A stretch of DNA of 64,000 bases from Candidatus Binataceae bacterium (GTDB lineage: Bacteria; Desulfobacterota; Binatia; Binatales; Binataceae), in NCBI GenBank assembly GCA_035650475.1, contig DASRHP010000012.1, forward strand, positions 236,059-300,058, given 5' to 3'. Below, one piece after another: positions 55,734-64,000 of the stretch (the stretch's first letter is position 1; every line of letters begins with the position of its first letter). Both the position numbers and the translations under genes were made by a program. The notes under the pieces are model-generated. The model did not search any database and had not been told where the DNA came from. It worked only from the letters and a program-made list of their open reading frames with translations.

Positions 55734-55989
55734 GGGGAGCGCTTTCGGCGCCCAGGCGCCGACGGTCCTGACGCGCTCCGCCCACGCGCCCAAAGGGTGG
55801 AGCGCGCGTCGCCCGCTTTCCTTCAATAGCGCCCAGAGCCGGCGCGCGCGAGTGGCTATCGCAGCCGCTCGCGCGCCCGCGTCGTATTCCGGCGCTTTGG
55901 CATTCTTCATTAGTGTGCCATAGCTCGAAAGCCAGCCCTTGTCCGACGCGCGGAGCAGCGCACGTTGGATTCCGCCCAGGAGGGAACCG

Positions 55990-57231
55990 ATGGCTGTCTC
56001 GACGAAGACCGTAACCGTCACCACCGCCGACGGCGGCAAGTTCGCAGCTTACCTGGCTTTGCCGGAAAGCGGCGGCGGGCCGGGGCTGGTCCTGCTCCAG
56101 GAAATTCTGGGCGTCAACCGCCATATCCGCGAGCTCGCCTGTCGCTACGCCGAGGAGGGCTACGTCACGATCGCGCCGGACCTGTTCTGGCGGATCGAGC
56201 CCGGCGTCGATCTGGGCTATACGGAGGCCGAGCTCAAGCGCGCCTTCGATCTCTACGCGCGTTTCGACGCCGATCAGGCGGTGAAGGACATCGCTGACAC
56301 GCTCGCCGCGCTGCGCTCGCTGTCCGAGTGCAACGGCAAGGCGGCGGTACTGGGCTTTTGCCTGGGTGGCATGCTCGCCTATCTAACGGCGGCGCGATGC
56401 AACGTCGAGGCGGCGGTGAGCTACTACGGCGTGGGAATCGAAAAACGTCTGGGCGAGGCGCGCGCCGTGCGCTGCCCGCTAGTGATGCATTTCGGCGAGG
56501 CCGACGAGTACGTGCCGGCCGCCGCGCGCGCGGCGGTCGCCGAGGCATTTTCCGAGCGCGACGAAACCGAGATCTACACCTACACGGGTGCCGGCCACGG
56601 CTTCAACAATCCGGTGCGCCCCAACTACGACCGCTTCGCCGCCTCGCTCGCGCATTCGCGCACGCTGGGAGTGCTGCGGCGCGCGATCGGCCCGCGCTTC
56701 GATTTGAGCGCGCTGTGGGAGCGGCATGCGGATCTGGAATTCAAGTACCGCGATGCCGACGCGACGATGGCGACGATGGTGGAGCGGCCGTACGTGAATC
56801 ACGTGCCGACGATGACCGGCGGCATTGGCCGCCAGGAACTCCATCGCTTCTACAAGCACCACTTCATTTCCAGGCTTCCCAAGGACACCAGGATTGTTCC
56901 GATCTCGCGCACCGTGGGTCCCGATCGGCTGGTGGACGAGATCCTGCTGTGCTTCACCCACGACACCGAGGTCGATTTTCTCCTCCCCGGTGTCGCGCCC
57001 ACCGGCAAGTACGTCGAGATCCCGACCGTCGCGATCGTGCAGTTTCGCGGCGACAAGCTCGTTCACGAGCATATCCACTGGGACCAGGCGACCGCGCTGG
57101 TCCAACTCGGCCTCCTCGATCCCAAAGGGCTGCCCGTCGCCGGTCACGAGACGGTTGAAAAACTGTGTGACGAAAGCCACCCTTCGAACACTCTGATGGA
57201 GCGCTGGAAGGAGAGCGAGGGAAAAGGCTGA
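55990..57231 (+). CDS. Dienelactone hydrolase fused to a SnoaL-like (NTF2-fold) domain
   Basis: This is a 413-residue fusion. Residues 1-235 are a dienelactone hydrolase domain with Glu38 in LLQEILGVN, nucleophile Cys124 in LGFCLGGMLA, Asp172 in GEADEYVP and His203 in GAGHGFNNP, the complete catalytic set. Residues about 250-400 are an NTF2-like/SnoaL domain (ELHRFYKHHFISRLP, VDEILLCFTHDTEVDFLLPG). DLH opens lactones in aromatic degradation; the second domain may bind a ring product. ATG 55990 follows CAGGAGG. Confidence 0.88.
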   Translation: MAVSTKTVTVTTADGGKFAAYLALPESGGGPGLVLLQEILGVNRHIRELACRYAEEGYVTIAPDLFWRIEPGVDLGYTEAELKRAFDLYARFDADQAVKDIADTLAALRSLSECNGKAAVLGFCLGGMLAYLTAARCNVEAAVSYYGVGIEKRLGEARAVRCPLVMHFGEADEYVPAAARAAVAEAFSERDETEIYTYTGAGHGFNNPVRPNYDRFAASLAHSRTLGVLRRAIGPRFDLSALWERHADLEFKYRDADATMATMVERPYVNHVPTMTGGIGRQELHRFYKHHFISRLPKDTRIVPISRTVGPDRLVDEILLCFTHDTEVDFLLPGVAPTGKYVEIPTVAIVQFRGDKLVHEHIHWDQATALVQLGLLDPKGLPVAGHETVEKLCDESHPSNTLMERWKESEGKG

Positions 57232-57301
57232 TACTTCAAGGCTCGTCGCGCGTTGTAACCGCGAAGTTTTCCCTGCGTCTTTGAAAAGTGGAGAGACCCC
57301 T

Positions 57302-57673
57302 ATGGACGCAGGAAACGTTGGGCGAAACTTCGCGGACGGGCATTCGGTCGAGGCGAAGAGGCCGAGGATGCGATGGTACGGCGCGGCAGTCCTGGCCTTG
57401 GCGACCGCGCTTTCGCTCGCCGGGTGCTACGGGCCGCCGCTGAGCGCGCGCGAGAAGGGTACGCTTATCGGCGGCGCAGCCGGGTTGGGCGGCGGCGCAC
57501 TGGTCGGCTCTGCGATGGGCGCGCCAGCCGAAGGGGCGGTCGTCGGCGGATTGCTCGGTGCGGGCAGCGGCTATCTGATCGGCAATCAGATGGAGATGCG
57601 CAACCGCGGCTACTGGGGCGGCGGTGGATGGGGCGGCGGTGGATGGGGCCGCTGGGATGACGACGACGACTGA
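57302..57673 (+). CDS. Glycine-zipper lipoprotein
   Basis: This 123-residue protein has a lipobox LSLAGC (Cys43 in the long form). A glycine zipper follows (GTLIGGAAGLGGGALVGSAMG, then GGLLGAGSGYLIG), as in YMGG/OmpA-associated lipoproteins, and the end is Trp/Gly-rich and then five Asp residues. A shorter start at ATG 57368 gives a more typical signal peptide (RWYGAAVLALATALS); ATG 57302 has GGAGAG. It is likely outer-membrane-anchored. Confidence 0.8.
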   Translation: MDAGNVGRNFADGHSVEAKRPRMRWYGAAVLALATALSLAGCYGPPLSAREKGTLIGGAAGLGGGALVGSAMGAPAEGAVVGGLLGAGSGYLIGNQMEMRNRGYWGGGGWGGGGWGRWDDDDD

Positions 57674-57720
57674 GCACCGCGGCGCACGCTTATCGCGGCC
57701 GCGCGGGCGGCGATGAATCG

Positions 57721-58596
57721 CTAGCCCGAGTGGGGCGCGCCGTCGCCGTCGCGATGGTTGGCGCGGCGCGCCGCGCGCAGCGCAAGCCGCATCATTGCCG
57801 GGATAAAATCCGGCCGCGGCAGGCGTGGATCGAACGCCGCCATCCAGCGCTCGTTCTCGGCCAGACACACCTCGGCAAATCGCGCGAAGCTCAGATCGCT
57901 GCCGCAAATCCGTGCCGGCGCCTGGATCACGAAGTCGTCGGCCTTGTCCTGCACGCCGCCCGCCACCATCCGGATCGCCGTATGCATACGGCCCAACGCC
58001 TGTATCGCTACCGCCGCCGCCCGGCGCATCATGAACCACGGCCGCACGTAGGCGGGCAGTCTGCGCCCGGTGTAGGCGGCCCAGTTGTGGAAAAAGAAGA
58101 TGTGGCGCGCCTCCTCGGCGATCAGGCCCTCGAAGATCTCGATCAGCGAAGGCGGAAAGAAACGCGCGTCGGCGGCGAGCTTGAACAGACCGAAGGCGAA
58201 GAAGATGTCGAACACTTCACCATAGCCCATCCGCATGAAGCCCCATTCAGGATCACGCGGCGCGTACGGCGCCGGCTCGGGCACCTCGATTCCGTAATGC
58301 TCCATCAGGCACTCGAAGAGCGCGGCATGGCGCTCCTCCTCGTAGGCCTGGATCGCGATCGCCTCGCGGACTGTGGCGTCGCGCTCGGCCTCGACCATCA
58401 GACGGATGCGCCGGGTGGCGATGCGCTCGGTGGTGAGCGCCTCGTTCCAGAACGGCATCGCGCGCACCCGCGCGAGGTCGTCGGCTTCGAGTTCCGGCCA
58501 TCGCACGTCGCGCGCCTCATAGCTTCGAAAGGTGTCGACGAACTGCTGACACATCAGATCCCGATGTTCGCTGCTGCCCAAACGCAGGTCTGCCAT
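57721..58596 (-). CDS. Ferritin-like diiron protein
   Basis: This 291-residue helical protein has two ExxH motifs, E87ERH90 in AYEEERHAALFE and E162ARH165 in IAEEARHIFFFHNW, typical of ferritin-like diiron oxidases. The helix order resembles small diiron N-oxygenase-like or aldehyde-deformylating relatives. No named enzyme is assured. It is divergent from the rhodanese gene. Confidence 0.8.
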   Translation of the reverse strand: MADLRLGSSEHRDLMCQQFVDTFRSYEARDVRWPELEADDLARVRAMPFWNEALTTERIATRRIRLMVEAERDATVREAIAIQAYEEERHAALFECLMEHYGIEVPEPAPYAPRDPEWGFMRMGYGEVFDIFFAFGLFKLAADARFFPPSLIEIFEGLIAEEARHIFFFHNWAAYTGRRLPAYVRPWFMMRRAAAVAIQALGRMHTAIRMVAGGVQDKADDFVIQAPARICGSDLSFARFAEVCLAENERWMAAFDPRLPRPDFIPAMMRLALRAARRANHRDGDGAPHSG

Positions 58597-58873
58597 ACGG
58601 ATTCAAGCTTCGGTTTCTGAACATGAATGACGACTTTTTCAGATTAGCCGTGGCCGCCGTTTCAATGAAGCGTTTTTTTAGCCGCAATTCATTCGGTTAC
58701 TGCTTGCAGGCAGCAAGGGGCTTTGTAGCTTGCACAGATCGATTCGAATAGCCGCAATTTCGCGCAGATTTGAACACCGTGGCCCATCGCCGCGCGTGCA
58801 AGCGGCGCGCCTGTTGCCGCCGATACGTCGCGGCCTACAATGGCTCGATCGATGATCCGCCGGAGGAACGACG

Positions 58874-59284
58874 ATGCCGCGCAGGCTGAAAAAGACGGTC
58901 AACGAACTGGTGGCCGAAGCTGAAACGGAAATTCAGACAATCGACGCGCAGCAGGCGCTCAAGCTCAGGGACAATCCCAATGTAGTGCTGGTGGACCTTC
59001 GCGACATCCGTGAGTTGCAGCGCGACGGCCGCGTGCCCGGCGCCTTCCACGCGCCGCGCGGGATGCTGGAGTTCTGGGTTGATCCGGAGAGCCCCTACTA
59101 CAAGGAAATCTTCGGTTCGGGCAAGCGTTTCATCTTTTTCTGCGCGGGCGGACTCCGCTCGGCGTTGGCGACGCAGACGGTGCAGCGGATGGGCCTGGAG
59201 CCGGTCTGCCACATCCGCGGCGGCTTTCGCGCATGGAAGGATGCCGGCGGTCCGGTCGAGATGCCCGAGAAAAAGCCGGCGTGA
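58874..59284 (+). CDS. Rhodanese-like sulfurtransferase
   Basis: This 136-residue single rhodanese domain has active-site Cys90 in FIFFCAGGLRSALA, with DLRDIRELQRDGRVPGAFHAP and GGFRAWKDAGGPV. It transfers sulfane sulfur, possibly to a thiol. The 277-base upstream region (58597-58873) is AT-richer but shows no clear promoter. The start is ATG 58874 with GGAGGAA. Confidence 0.92.
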   Translation: MPRRLKKTVNELVAEAETEIQTIDAQQALKLRDNPNVVLVDLRDIRELQRDGRVPGAFHAPRGMLEFWVDPESPYYKEIFGSGKRFIFFCAGGLRSALATQTVQRMGLEPVCHIRGGFRAWKDAGGPVEMPEKKPA

Positions 59285-59320
59285 TCGGGGGCGGCGCGGA
59301 CGCCGGCGCTCGCCGTTAAT

Positions 59321-59926
59321 CTACGGATTTTGGTCGAGCTGGCGGCGCAGCAACTCGATCATCCGCTGCGCGATGACTTTGGGTGGATCGCCGCCTGGAC
59401 GATACCAGACGTGTGACCAGTTAAGCCCGCCGAACAGCAGCAGACGCAAATAGCGGCGGTCGGCGCCGGCGGGTAGCGGCAGCGCCTCGATGAGAGCGCG
59501 GAAACGCGACTCGTAACGATCGCGCAGGGCGAGCAGGCGATCGGCCACGGCCGGCGCCTCCTGCGGCAGCACGCGAATCATCACCTGCGTGTAATCGCTG
59601 AGTTCGAGCAGCGCCTCCAAGTGTGCGGCGCATCCGGCCTCCAACCGCGTCCACGGATCGCTGGCGCTCACGACCGCGGCCTCGACCCGCGCCGCTATAT
59701 GACGCAGCCCCTGCTCGTACACCGCCAGGAGCATCTCGTCCTTCGACGGAAAGTGGTAATAGATCGAGCCCGACAGCATCCGCACCTCGCGCGCAATGTC
59801 GCGCATTGAGGTCGCGTGATAGCCGCGCTCGCGGAAGAGCCGCGCTGCCGCGTCGAGCAGCTGCTGGCGGCGATTGTCCTGGCGAGGTGCGCGCTGGGCG
59901 GCGTTGGGGGAACTGGGAGCGGCCAT
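59321..59926 (-). CDS. TetR-family transcriptional regulator
   Basis: This 201-residue regulator has the HTH LLDAAARLFRERGYHATSM with MRDIAREVRMLSGSIYYHFPSK. Its C-terminal half is a ligand-binding helical domain. It is 52 bases downstream of the diiron oxidase gene on the same strand. A dyad operator at 61059-61072 overlaps the promoter of that gene, which points to autoregulation. It starts at ATG 59926 behind AGGA; a longer extension is not TetR-like. Confidence 0.93.
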   Translation of the reverse strand: MAAPSSPNAAQRAPRQDNRRQQLLDAAARLFRERGYHATSMRDIAREVRMLSGSIYYHFPSKDEMLLAVYEQGLRHIAARVEAAVVSASDPWTRLEAGCAAHLEALLELSDYTQVMIRVLPQEAPAVADRLLALRDRYESRFRALIEALPLPAGADRRYLRLLLFGGLNWSHVWYRPGGDPPKVIAQRMIELLRRQLDQNP

Positions 59927-59978
59927 CGGTCCTGGGGACAAACTTACCCGATGCCCGCGCCCTTTCCCATAGCCGCGC

Positions 59979-61007
59979 TCAGGCTGAAGCGGCCGCGGCG
60001 GCCTGGCCGTAGGTGCGGCCGTCGGCATTGGGGTCGAATCCCAGCGAGGCAAGGTGCGATTTGATGCGTTCGCTTAACAGACCGACCTTGGCCATGTTGC
60101 CGACGACTTGCTGATGCATCTCGCGGCGGAAGAGCTGGCGGAATAAGGCCTGCTCCGTGCCCTTGGCCGCCTCGACTCGGTAACGCTTGATCCCCTCGAT
60201 CTCGGAGGGGCTGAACCCCACCTTCTCGTAGACCTCGGTGGGGAACTGGCCGGTGAGCACGAGCTTGAGCGCTTCCTTGGAGAAGTCCTCGACCTCGTTG
60301 CGCTCGGCCTCGGTGAGCTGAGCGATCTGCTCGGGCAGGCTGAGCACGCCGAAGCCCATGTGGCGCGACTCGTCGGACAGGATGCGGCGGCAGACCTCGC
60401 GCAGCAGCGGGTCCTGCGAGCTCTCAGCGAGCATGCGGAAGAGCGAAACGGCGAGCGTCTCGGCGACGAGCTGGAGGCCAATGGTCTTGATGTACCACTT
60501 GCCACATCCGATGAGCTGGTCGAAGAGCTCCTTGAGATTGGCGGTCATCGGATAGATGCGGTCGCCGAGCTTCTCCTTGAGGTAGCGCGAGAGGACCTCG
60601 CTGTGGCGCGCCTCGTCAACCACCTGGGTGGCCATGAAAAATTTCGAGTCGGTCGTCGGCACCATCTGCACGAGCTGGCTGCACGCGAGCGCCGCGCCGG
60701 CTTCGCCGTGCAGCAGCTGCGAGAGCCGCCACGCGGAGAATTCGATGTTGAGTTCGTTGCGCCGGCGCACATCGAGCTTGTCCCAGTAGGAGCTGCCGTA
60801 GGCATCAATCAGGCCATCGTGGAAGACGCCGCGCTCGAGATCGACCTGCATGTCCCACGGGATGTCGCGGGAGACGTTCCACTGGTCGCGCTTGGCGTTC
60901 TCATACAGCCTGCGCATGTCAGGCGCGTGAACGTCGTAGTCGCGCTCGTAGACGGTTTCGGTGAGGCTCGTGATGGTGTGGCGGGTGGGGCTATACATCT
61001 CGGCCAT
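59979..61007 (-). CDS. Large diiron (ribonucleotide-reductase-like fold) oxidase
   Basis: This 342-residue four-helix-bundle protein carries a full diiron set: Glu102 (HGEAGAALA), Glu132/His135 (DEARHSEV), Glu183 (VAETLAVSLF) and Glu213/His216 (DESRHMGFG). That spacing is R2/AurF-like. The reaction is unknown; families of this kind make N-oxides, hydrocarbons or hydroxylated lipids. It has a near-consensus promoter and a TetR operator upstream, and the TetR gene follows it in the same operon. Confidence 0.88.
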   Translation of the reverse strand: MAEMYSPTRHTITSLTETVYERDYDVHAPDMRRLYENAKRDQWNVSRDIPWDMQVDLERGVFHDGLIDAYGSSYWDKLDVRRRNELNIEFSAWRLSQLLHGEAGAALACSQLVQMVPTTDSKFFMATQVVDEARHSEVLSRYLKEKLGDRIYPMTANLKELFDQLIGCGKWYIKTIGLQLVAETLAVSLFRMLAESSQDPLLREVCRRILSDESRHMGFGVLSLPEQIAQLTEAERNEVEDFSKEALKLVLTGQFPTEVYEKVGFSPSEIEGIKRYRVEAAKGTEQALFRQLFRREMHQQVVGNMAKVGLLSERIKSHLASLGFDPNADGRTYGQAAAAASA

Positions 61008-61058
61008 CGTCTCGCTCCTTCCGGATACGGGTGCGCGGCGGCATTCCGATCCTTAAAA

Positions 61059-61104
61059 CAAACGCTCGCTTGCTTTTATAAGATCCGTTGCCCGCGAGTG
61101 TCAA
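61059..61104 (-). promoter_or_regulatory. Promoter with overlapping TetR-type operator for the diiron-TetR operon
   Basis: On the minus strand TTGACA (61104-61099) and TATAAA (61080-61075) are separated by 18 bases. Immediately downstream, the dyad CAAACGCTCGCTTG (plus strand 61059-61072) has five of six matching half-site pairs around a CT centre, overlapping the expected start point. The operator lies about 51 bases before the diiron start codon. The downstream TetR is the likely ligand-responsive repressor. Confidence 0.65.
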
Positions 61105-61256
61105 GAGTCGAAATACAAGTTTCGCGTCCTCCGAGGCAAACACCCCGCGTTTGCTACCAAATAAAGTTCCGCGAGCGCTAACCGCGCGTCGCAAACGCGG
61201 CGCTCGCCTTCCACTTGGGCGGGACGCCGGCCCCACGGAGAGCGAATGCCATTCGG

Positions 61257-62036
61257 CTAGCGGCCGGTGAATTTCGCCTCGCGCCTTTCGAGAAAAGCGC
61301 CCAGCCCCTCTTTGCGATCCTCGGTCGCATAGAGCAGCGCCATCGCCTGTCGCTCGGCCTCGATTCCGGTCTTGAGGCTGCCGTTCTGCGCGATATCGAC
61401 CAGCAGCTTGGCGCAACGCAGGCTGGTCGGCGGCTGCTTGAGCAGCCGGCGCGCCCACTGGGTTGCGACCTCCAGCGCCTGTCCCGCCGGCGCAACCTCG
61501 TTGACCAGGCCGTAGCGTAGCGCCTGTTCGGCCGTCAGCGGATCGCCGGTGTAGATCATCTGCTTGGCGATGGCCGCCGGCAGCATCCGCGGCAGCCGCT
61601 GGGTGCCGCCCGCGCCCGGTAGGAGCCCGATCTTGATCTCGGGCACGCCGATCGTCGCGTCTTCGGCTATCACGCGCAGGTCGCAGCACAGCGAGATCTC
61701 GCATCCGCCGCCGTAGGCGATGCCGTTGATCGCGGCGATGGTGGTGCGGTCGAGGTCCTCGATCGCATTAAAGGTGGTCTGCACGCCCTCGATGAAGCTC
61801 ATGAAGTCCACCGGGCCGGCGATCTTGGACATCGCGGCGATATCGGCGCCAGCGCAGAACGCGCGGCCGTTGCCGGTGAAAATCACTATTCGCACGGCGG
61901 CGTCGGCGCGCACCGCGGCGACCAGCTTGCGCAAATCGGCGATCATCTCGGGGCTGATCGCGTTGAGCTTGTTCGGACGGTTGAGCCGCACCGTCGCGAT
62001 CCCGTCTGCGCATTCGTATTGCAGCGTCTCGTACAT
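61257..62036 (-). CDS. Enoyl-CoA hydratase/isomerase-family protein
   Basis: This 259-residue crotonase has the oxyanion hole segments AFCAGADIAAM and NGIAYGGGCEISL, and PEIKIGLLPGAGGTQRL with the second Glu. Two Glu residues near 111 and 134 fit a hydratase. ATG 62036 is preferred over GTG 62039. It lies 61 bases downstream of a BadH-like SDR, so a beta-oxidation or alicyclic-acid pathway is plausible. Confidence 0.93.
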   Translation of the reverse strand: MYETLQYECADGIATVRLNRPNKLNAISPEMIADLRKLVAAVRADAAVRIVIFTGNGRAFCAGADIAAMSKIAGPVDFMSFIEGVQTTFNAIEDLDRTTIAAINGIAYGGGCEISLCCDLRVIAEDATIGVPEIKIGLLPGAGGTQRLPRMLPAAIAKQMIYTGDPLTAEQALRYGLVNEVAPAGQALEVATQWARRLLKQPPTSLRCAKLLVDIAQNGSLKTGIEAERQAMALLYATEDRKEGLGAFLERREAKFTGR

Positions 62037-62097
62037 CACTTCACTTCCTCCTGATTGCTTCTCGGTCGTGAGCGCGCGGCCGCCGCCGCGCGCGCCT

Positions 62098-62844
62098 CTA
62101 GATCATTGTCAAGCCGCCGCTGACCGACAGCGCCTGGCCGGTTATGTAGGAAGCGTCGTCGGAGGCGAGGAAGGCGACCGCGGCGGCGATGTCGGCGGGC
62201 TCGGCGATCCGCCGCAGCGGCACCGCACGCTTGAGCGCCTCGTGCAGCTTGGGATTGAGCGCGGCCAGCTCCTGGAGCATCGGCGTGTTGGTCGGGCCCG
62301 GGCATACGCAGTTGACCGTGATGTTGTTGCGCGCCATCTCGCGCGCGAGCGTCTTGCTGAACGCGATCACGCCGCCCTTGGCGCCCGAGTACACCGCCTC
62401 GCCGGTCGAGCCCACGCGCCCGGCATCCGAGCTGATCGATACGATCCGGCCGCGCCCGCGTGCGATCATCGAGTCGAGCACCGCGCGACAGCAGTTGAGC
62501 GGCCCGCGGTAATCGATCGCGATTATCTTGTCCCAGGTCTCCTCGCTGTTCTGGACGAACGGTTCGGCCTTGTCCCATCCGGCGTTGTTGACCAGGATGT
62601 CGATCGGCCCAAGGCGGCGCTCCGCCTCGGCGACCGCCGCGCGCACGCTGGCGAGCTTGGCGACGTCGATCGCGACGGCGATCGCGCCCCGGCCGATCTC
62701 GGCCGCCGCGGCGGCGGCGCCGCCCGGGTCGAGGTCGGCCAGCGCGACCTTGCATCCTTCCTCCGCCAGGCGCTCGGCGATCGCCCTGCCGATCCCGCGC
62801 GCGGCGCCGGTGACGAACGCGACCTTGCCGCTGAGTCCGCGCAT
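62098..62844 (-). CDS. Short-chain dehydrogenase, BadH-like (2-hydroxycyclohexanecarboxyl-CoA dehydrogenase subclass)
   Basis: This 248-residue SDR has VTGAARGIGRAIAE, NNAGWDKAEPF and SISSDAGRVGSTGEAVYSGAK (Ser-Tyr-Lys), then VNCVCPGPTNT and SVSGGLTM. The GWDKAEPF, GSTGEAVY and LSVSGGLTM segments match BadH of Rhodopseudomonas better than FabG. A 3-hydroxyacyl-CoA role cannot be excluded. It is the first gene of the pair with the enoyl-CoA hydratase. Confidence 0.88.
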   Translation of the reverse strand: MRGLSGKVAFVTGAARGIGRAIAERLAEEGCKVALADLDPGGAAAAAAEIGRGAIAVAIDVAKLASVRAAVAEAERRLGPIDILVNNAGWDKAEPFVQNSEETWDKIIAIDYRGPLNCCRAVLDSMIARGRGRIVSISSDAGRVGSTGEAVYSGAKGGVIAFSKTLAREMARNNITVNCVCPGPTNTPMLQELAALNPKLHEALKRAVPLRRIAEPADIAAAVAFLASDDASYITGQALSVSGGLTMI

Positions 62845-62997
62845 GATGTCTCTCCTTACCGTCGAAAGCGTCGCGCTCTCGCGCGCGCGGCGCGATTATA
62901 GACCCCACAAGCCGCGGGCGGGAAAGCCGCGCGACTGTGCGGACGTGGCAAACTTTGCTAGGAGAGGGCCGTAAAGCCCGCACGCGGAGGTCCCACG

Positions 62998-64000
62998 ATG
63001 ATCAAGGCCATCGACGGTGACAGCCATTTCATGGAGCCGCTCGATCTCTTCGAGCGCTACATCGATCCCGCCTTCCGCGAACGCACGGTGAGGCTGGTGC
63101 GCGAGCCCGAGACCGGCAAGGCTGCGATGATCGGCGACGGCAAGGTGCTCAAGCTGCGCGACGTGGACCAGGTGATGGGCATCCTGACCGGCTACGGCGA
63201 GAAGGAGCAGGGACTCAACATCGGCAACTTCGACCGCTACCGCGGCTACAGCGAGCAGTGGCAGGACATGCAGGCGCGCGTGCGCTTCCTCGACGAGGAG
63301 GGCTTCGAGAAGCAGGTGCTCTATCCCAGTCTCGGGATCATCTGGGAGGGCGAGATCGAAGACCCGGCGCTGGCCGACGCGCTCTGCCGCGCGTACAACA
63401 CATGGGCCTTCGAGCTGGTCGCCGCGCACAAGGACCGCCTGTTCCCCGCCGCCCACATCTCGATCCGCGATGCCGCGCTCGCGGTGCGCGAGATGGAGCG
63501 GGTCGCCGGGCTCGGCGCGCGCACGATCTTCGTCTCCTCCGCGCCGGTGCGCGGCCACAGTTTCGGCCATCCCGAGTTCGATCCGATCTGGGCCGCGGCC
63601 GAGGCGATGGACCTCTCGGTCGGCATCCACCTCGTTTCCCATCGGCACTACACTGGCAGCGCGTGGTACCGCGACCCGAAGCCGGGCCTGATGTACTTCA
63701 CGATGAACATCATCCAGGACCCGCGGATGGCGCTGACCACGATGGTAGTGGACGGGGTGTTCGAGCGCTTTCCAAAGCTGCGGGTGGCCACGATCGAGGC
63801 GATGGTCGGATGGGTGGGCGAATGGATCGAGCGGCTCGACTACCGCTACAGGTACATGGGCCACACCTCGCAGATGAAGCGGACGGCCGAGGAGTACTTC
63901 CATCGCAACATCTGGGTGAGCGCCGATCCCGAGGAACGGATGTTCCCCTACATCGTGCAGTTTGCCGGCGACGAGCGCTTCTTCATCGGCTCCGATTATC
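62998..64000 (+). CDS. Amidohydrolase-2 family (PF04909) metal-dependent hydrolase, cut by the right edge
   Basis: The visible 334 residues start at ATG 62998 behind GGAGG. The frame stays open to the last base, so the C-terminus lies outside the window. IDGDSHFMEPLDLF carries the metal-binding region, GIHLVSHRHYTGSA the second His cluster, and IEAMVGWVGEWIERLDY a later conserved segment. SADPEERMFPYIVQF and FIGSDY near the edge hold the last Asp. The family decarboxylates or hydrolyses aromatic and lactone substrates; no substrate is clear. Confidence 0.9.
   Translation, partial: MIKAIDGDSHFMEPLDLFERYIDPAFRERTVRLVREPETGKAAMIGDGKVLKLRDVDQVMGILTGYGEKEQGLNIGNFDRYRGYSEQWQDMQARVRFLDEEGFEKQVLYPSLGIIWEGEIEDPALADALCRAYNTWAFELVAAHKDRLFPAAHISIRDAALAVREMERVAGLGARTIFVSSAPVRGHSFGHPEFDPIWAAAEAMDLSVGIHLVSHRHYTGSAWYRDPKPGLMYFTMNIIQDPRMALTTMVVDGVFERFPKLRVATIEAMVGWVGEWIERLDYRYRYMGHTSQMKRTAEEYFHRNIWVSADPEERMFPYIVQFAGDERFFIGSDY

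Noticed and set aside
55500-56039. 179-codon minus-strand frame spanning the gap before the dienelactone hydrolase
   Set aside because: It overlaps both neighbours on the opposite strand and is low-complexity Arg/Ala/Leu text without a fold.
61257-62844. Complete benzoate or cyclohexanecarboxylate degradation cluster
   Set aside because: Only a BadH-like SDR and a generic enoyl-CoA hydratase are present; no BadI, ligase or acyl-CoA dehydrogenase lies next to them.

Overview
This is a GC-rich, gene-dense chromosomal segment from a Gram-negative bacterium. Support for that reading is an LpxL-type lipid acyltransferase, a UB2H-containing PBP1B-like protein, SecF, Tat-type and lipoprotein signals, and an Isc Fe-S system with HscA/HscB. 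The gene mix (deltaproteobacteria-like Isc and ribosomal operons, several diiron proteins, BadH-like and acyl-CoA enzymes, CocE and amidohydrolase-2 hydrolases, a large secreted NHL protein) fits an uncultured Binatota-like or deltaproteobacterial lineage. That placement is inference only. I saw no rRNA, tRNA, CRISPR array, insertion sequence or prophage.

Layout. Positions 1-2618 hold a bufferin-type metallophore locus: a DUF692/MNIO maturase running off the left edge and a Cys-rich secreted precursor, divergent from an ECF sigma factor and its membrane anti-sigma factor. At 2628-5163 are an orphan tungstate/molybdate permease with two compensating frameshifts and an unknown polytopic membrane protein. 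At 5218-12994 one minus-strand operon reads dut-purB-purC-purS-purQ-purL-purF. At 13318-17783 a giant secreted protein with two duplicated NHL propellers converges on a PIG-V-like mannosyltransferase. At 18212-23997 come an M16 peptidase, pnp, rpsO and a CocE-type hydrolase. At 24255-27586 is the rpsF-priB-rpsR-DUF2232-rplI operon followed by a glutathione S-transferase.

From 28384 to 32680 are glgC, an LpxL-like acyltransferase and a coupled type III polyketide synthase/ICMT methyltransferase pair that probably makes a methylated phenolic or pyrone lipid. A frameshift-broken secreted protein and a CPBP protease follow. Then come lipid-type SDR/acyl-CoA dehydrogenase genes (34550-37512), phosphomannomutase and mannose-1-phosphate guanylyltransferase (37699-40106), small metalloproteins, an adenosine-specific kinase-family protein and a bifunctional PBP (42476-44929), a Tat-exported molybdoenzyme and TrmI.

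From 47400 two unknown zinc-ribbon proteins precede a SecF that has no adjacent SecD. The isc operon (iscS-iscU-iscA-hscB-hscA-iscX) starts from a near-consensus sigma-70 promoter at 50092. The right end carries a dienelactone hydrolase fused to a SnoaL-like domain, a glycine-zipper lipoprotein, two diiron proteins, a rhodanese and a TetR regulator with a recognisable promoter-operator (61059-61104). It ends with an enoyl-CoA hydratase/BadH-like SDR pair and a truncated amidohydrolase.
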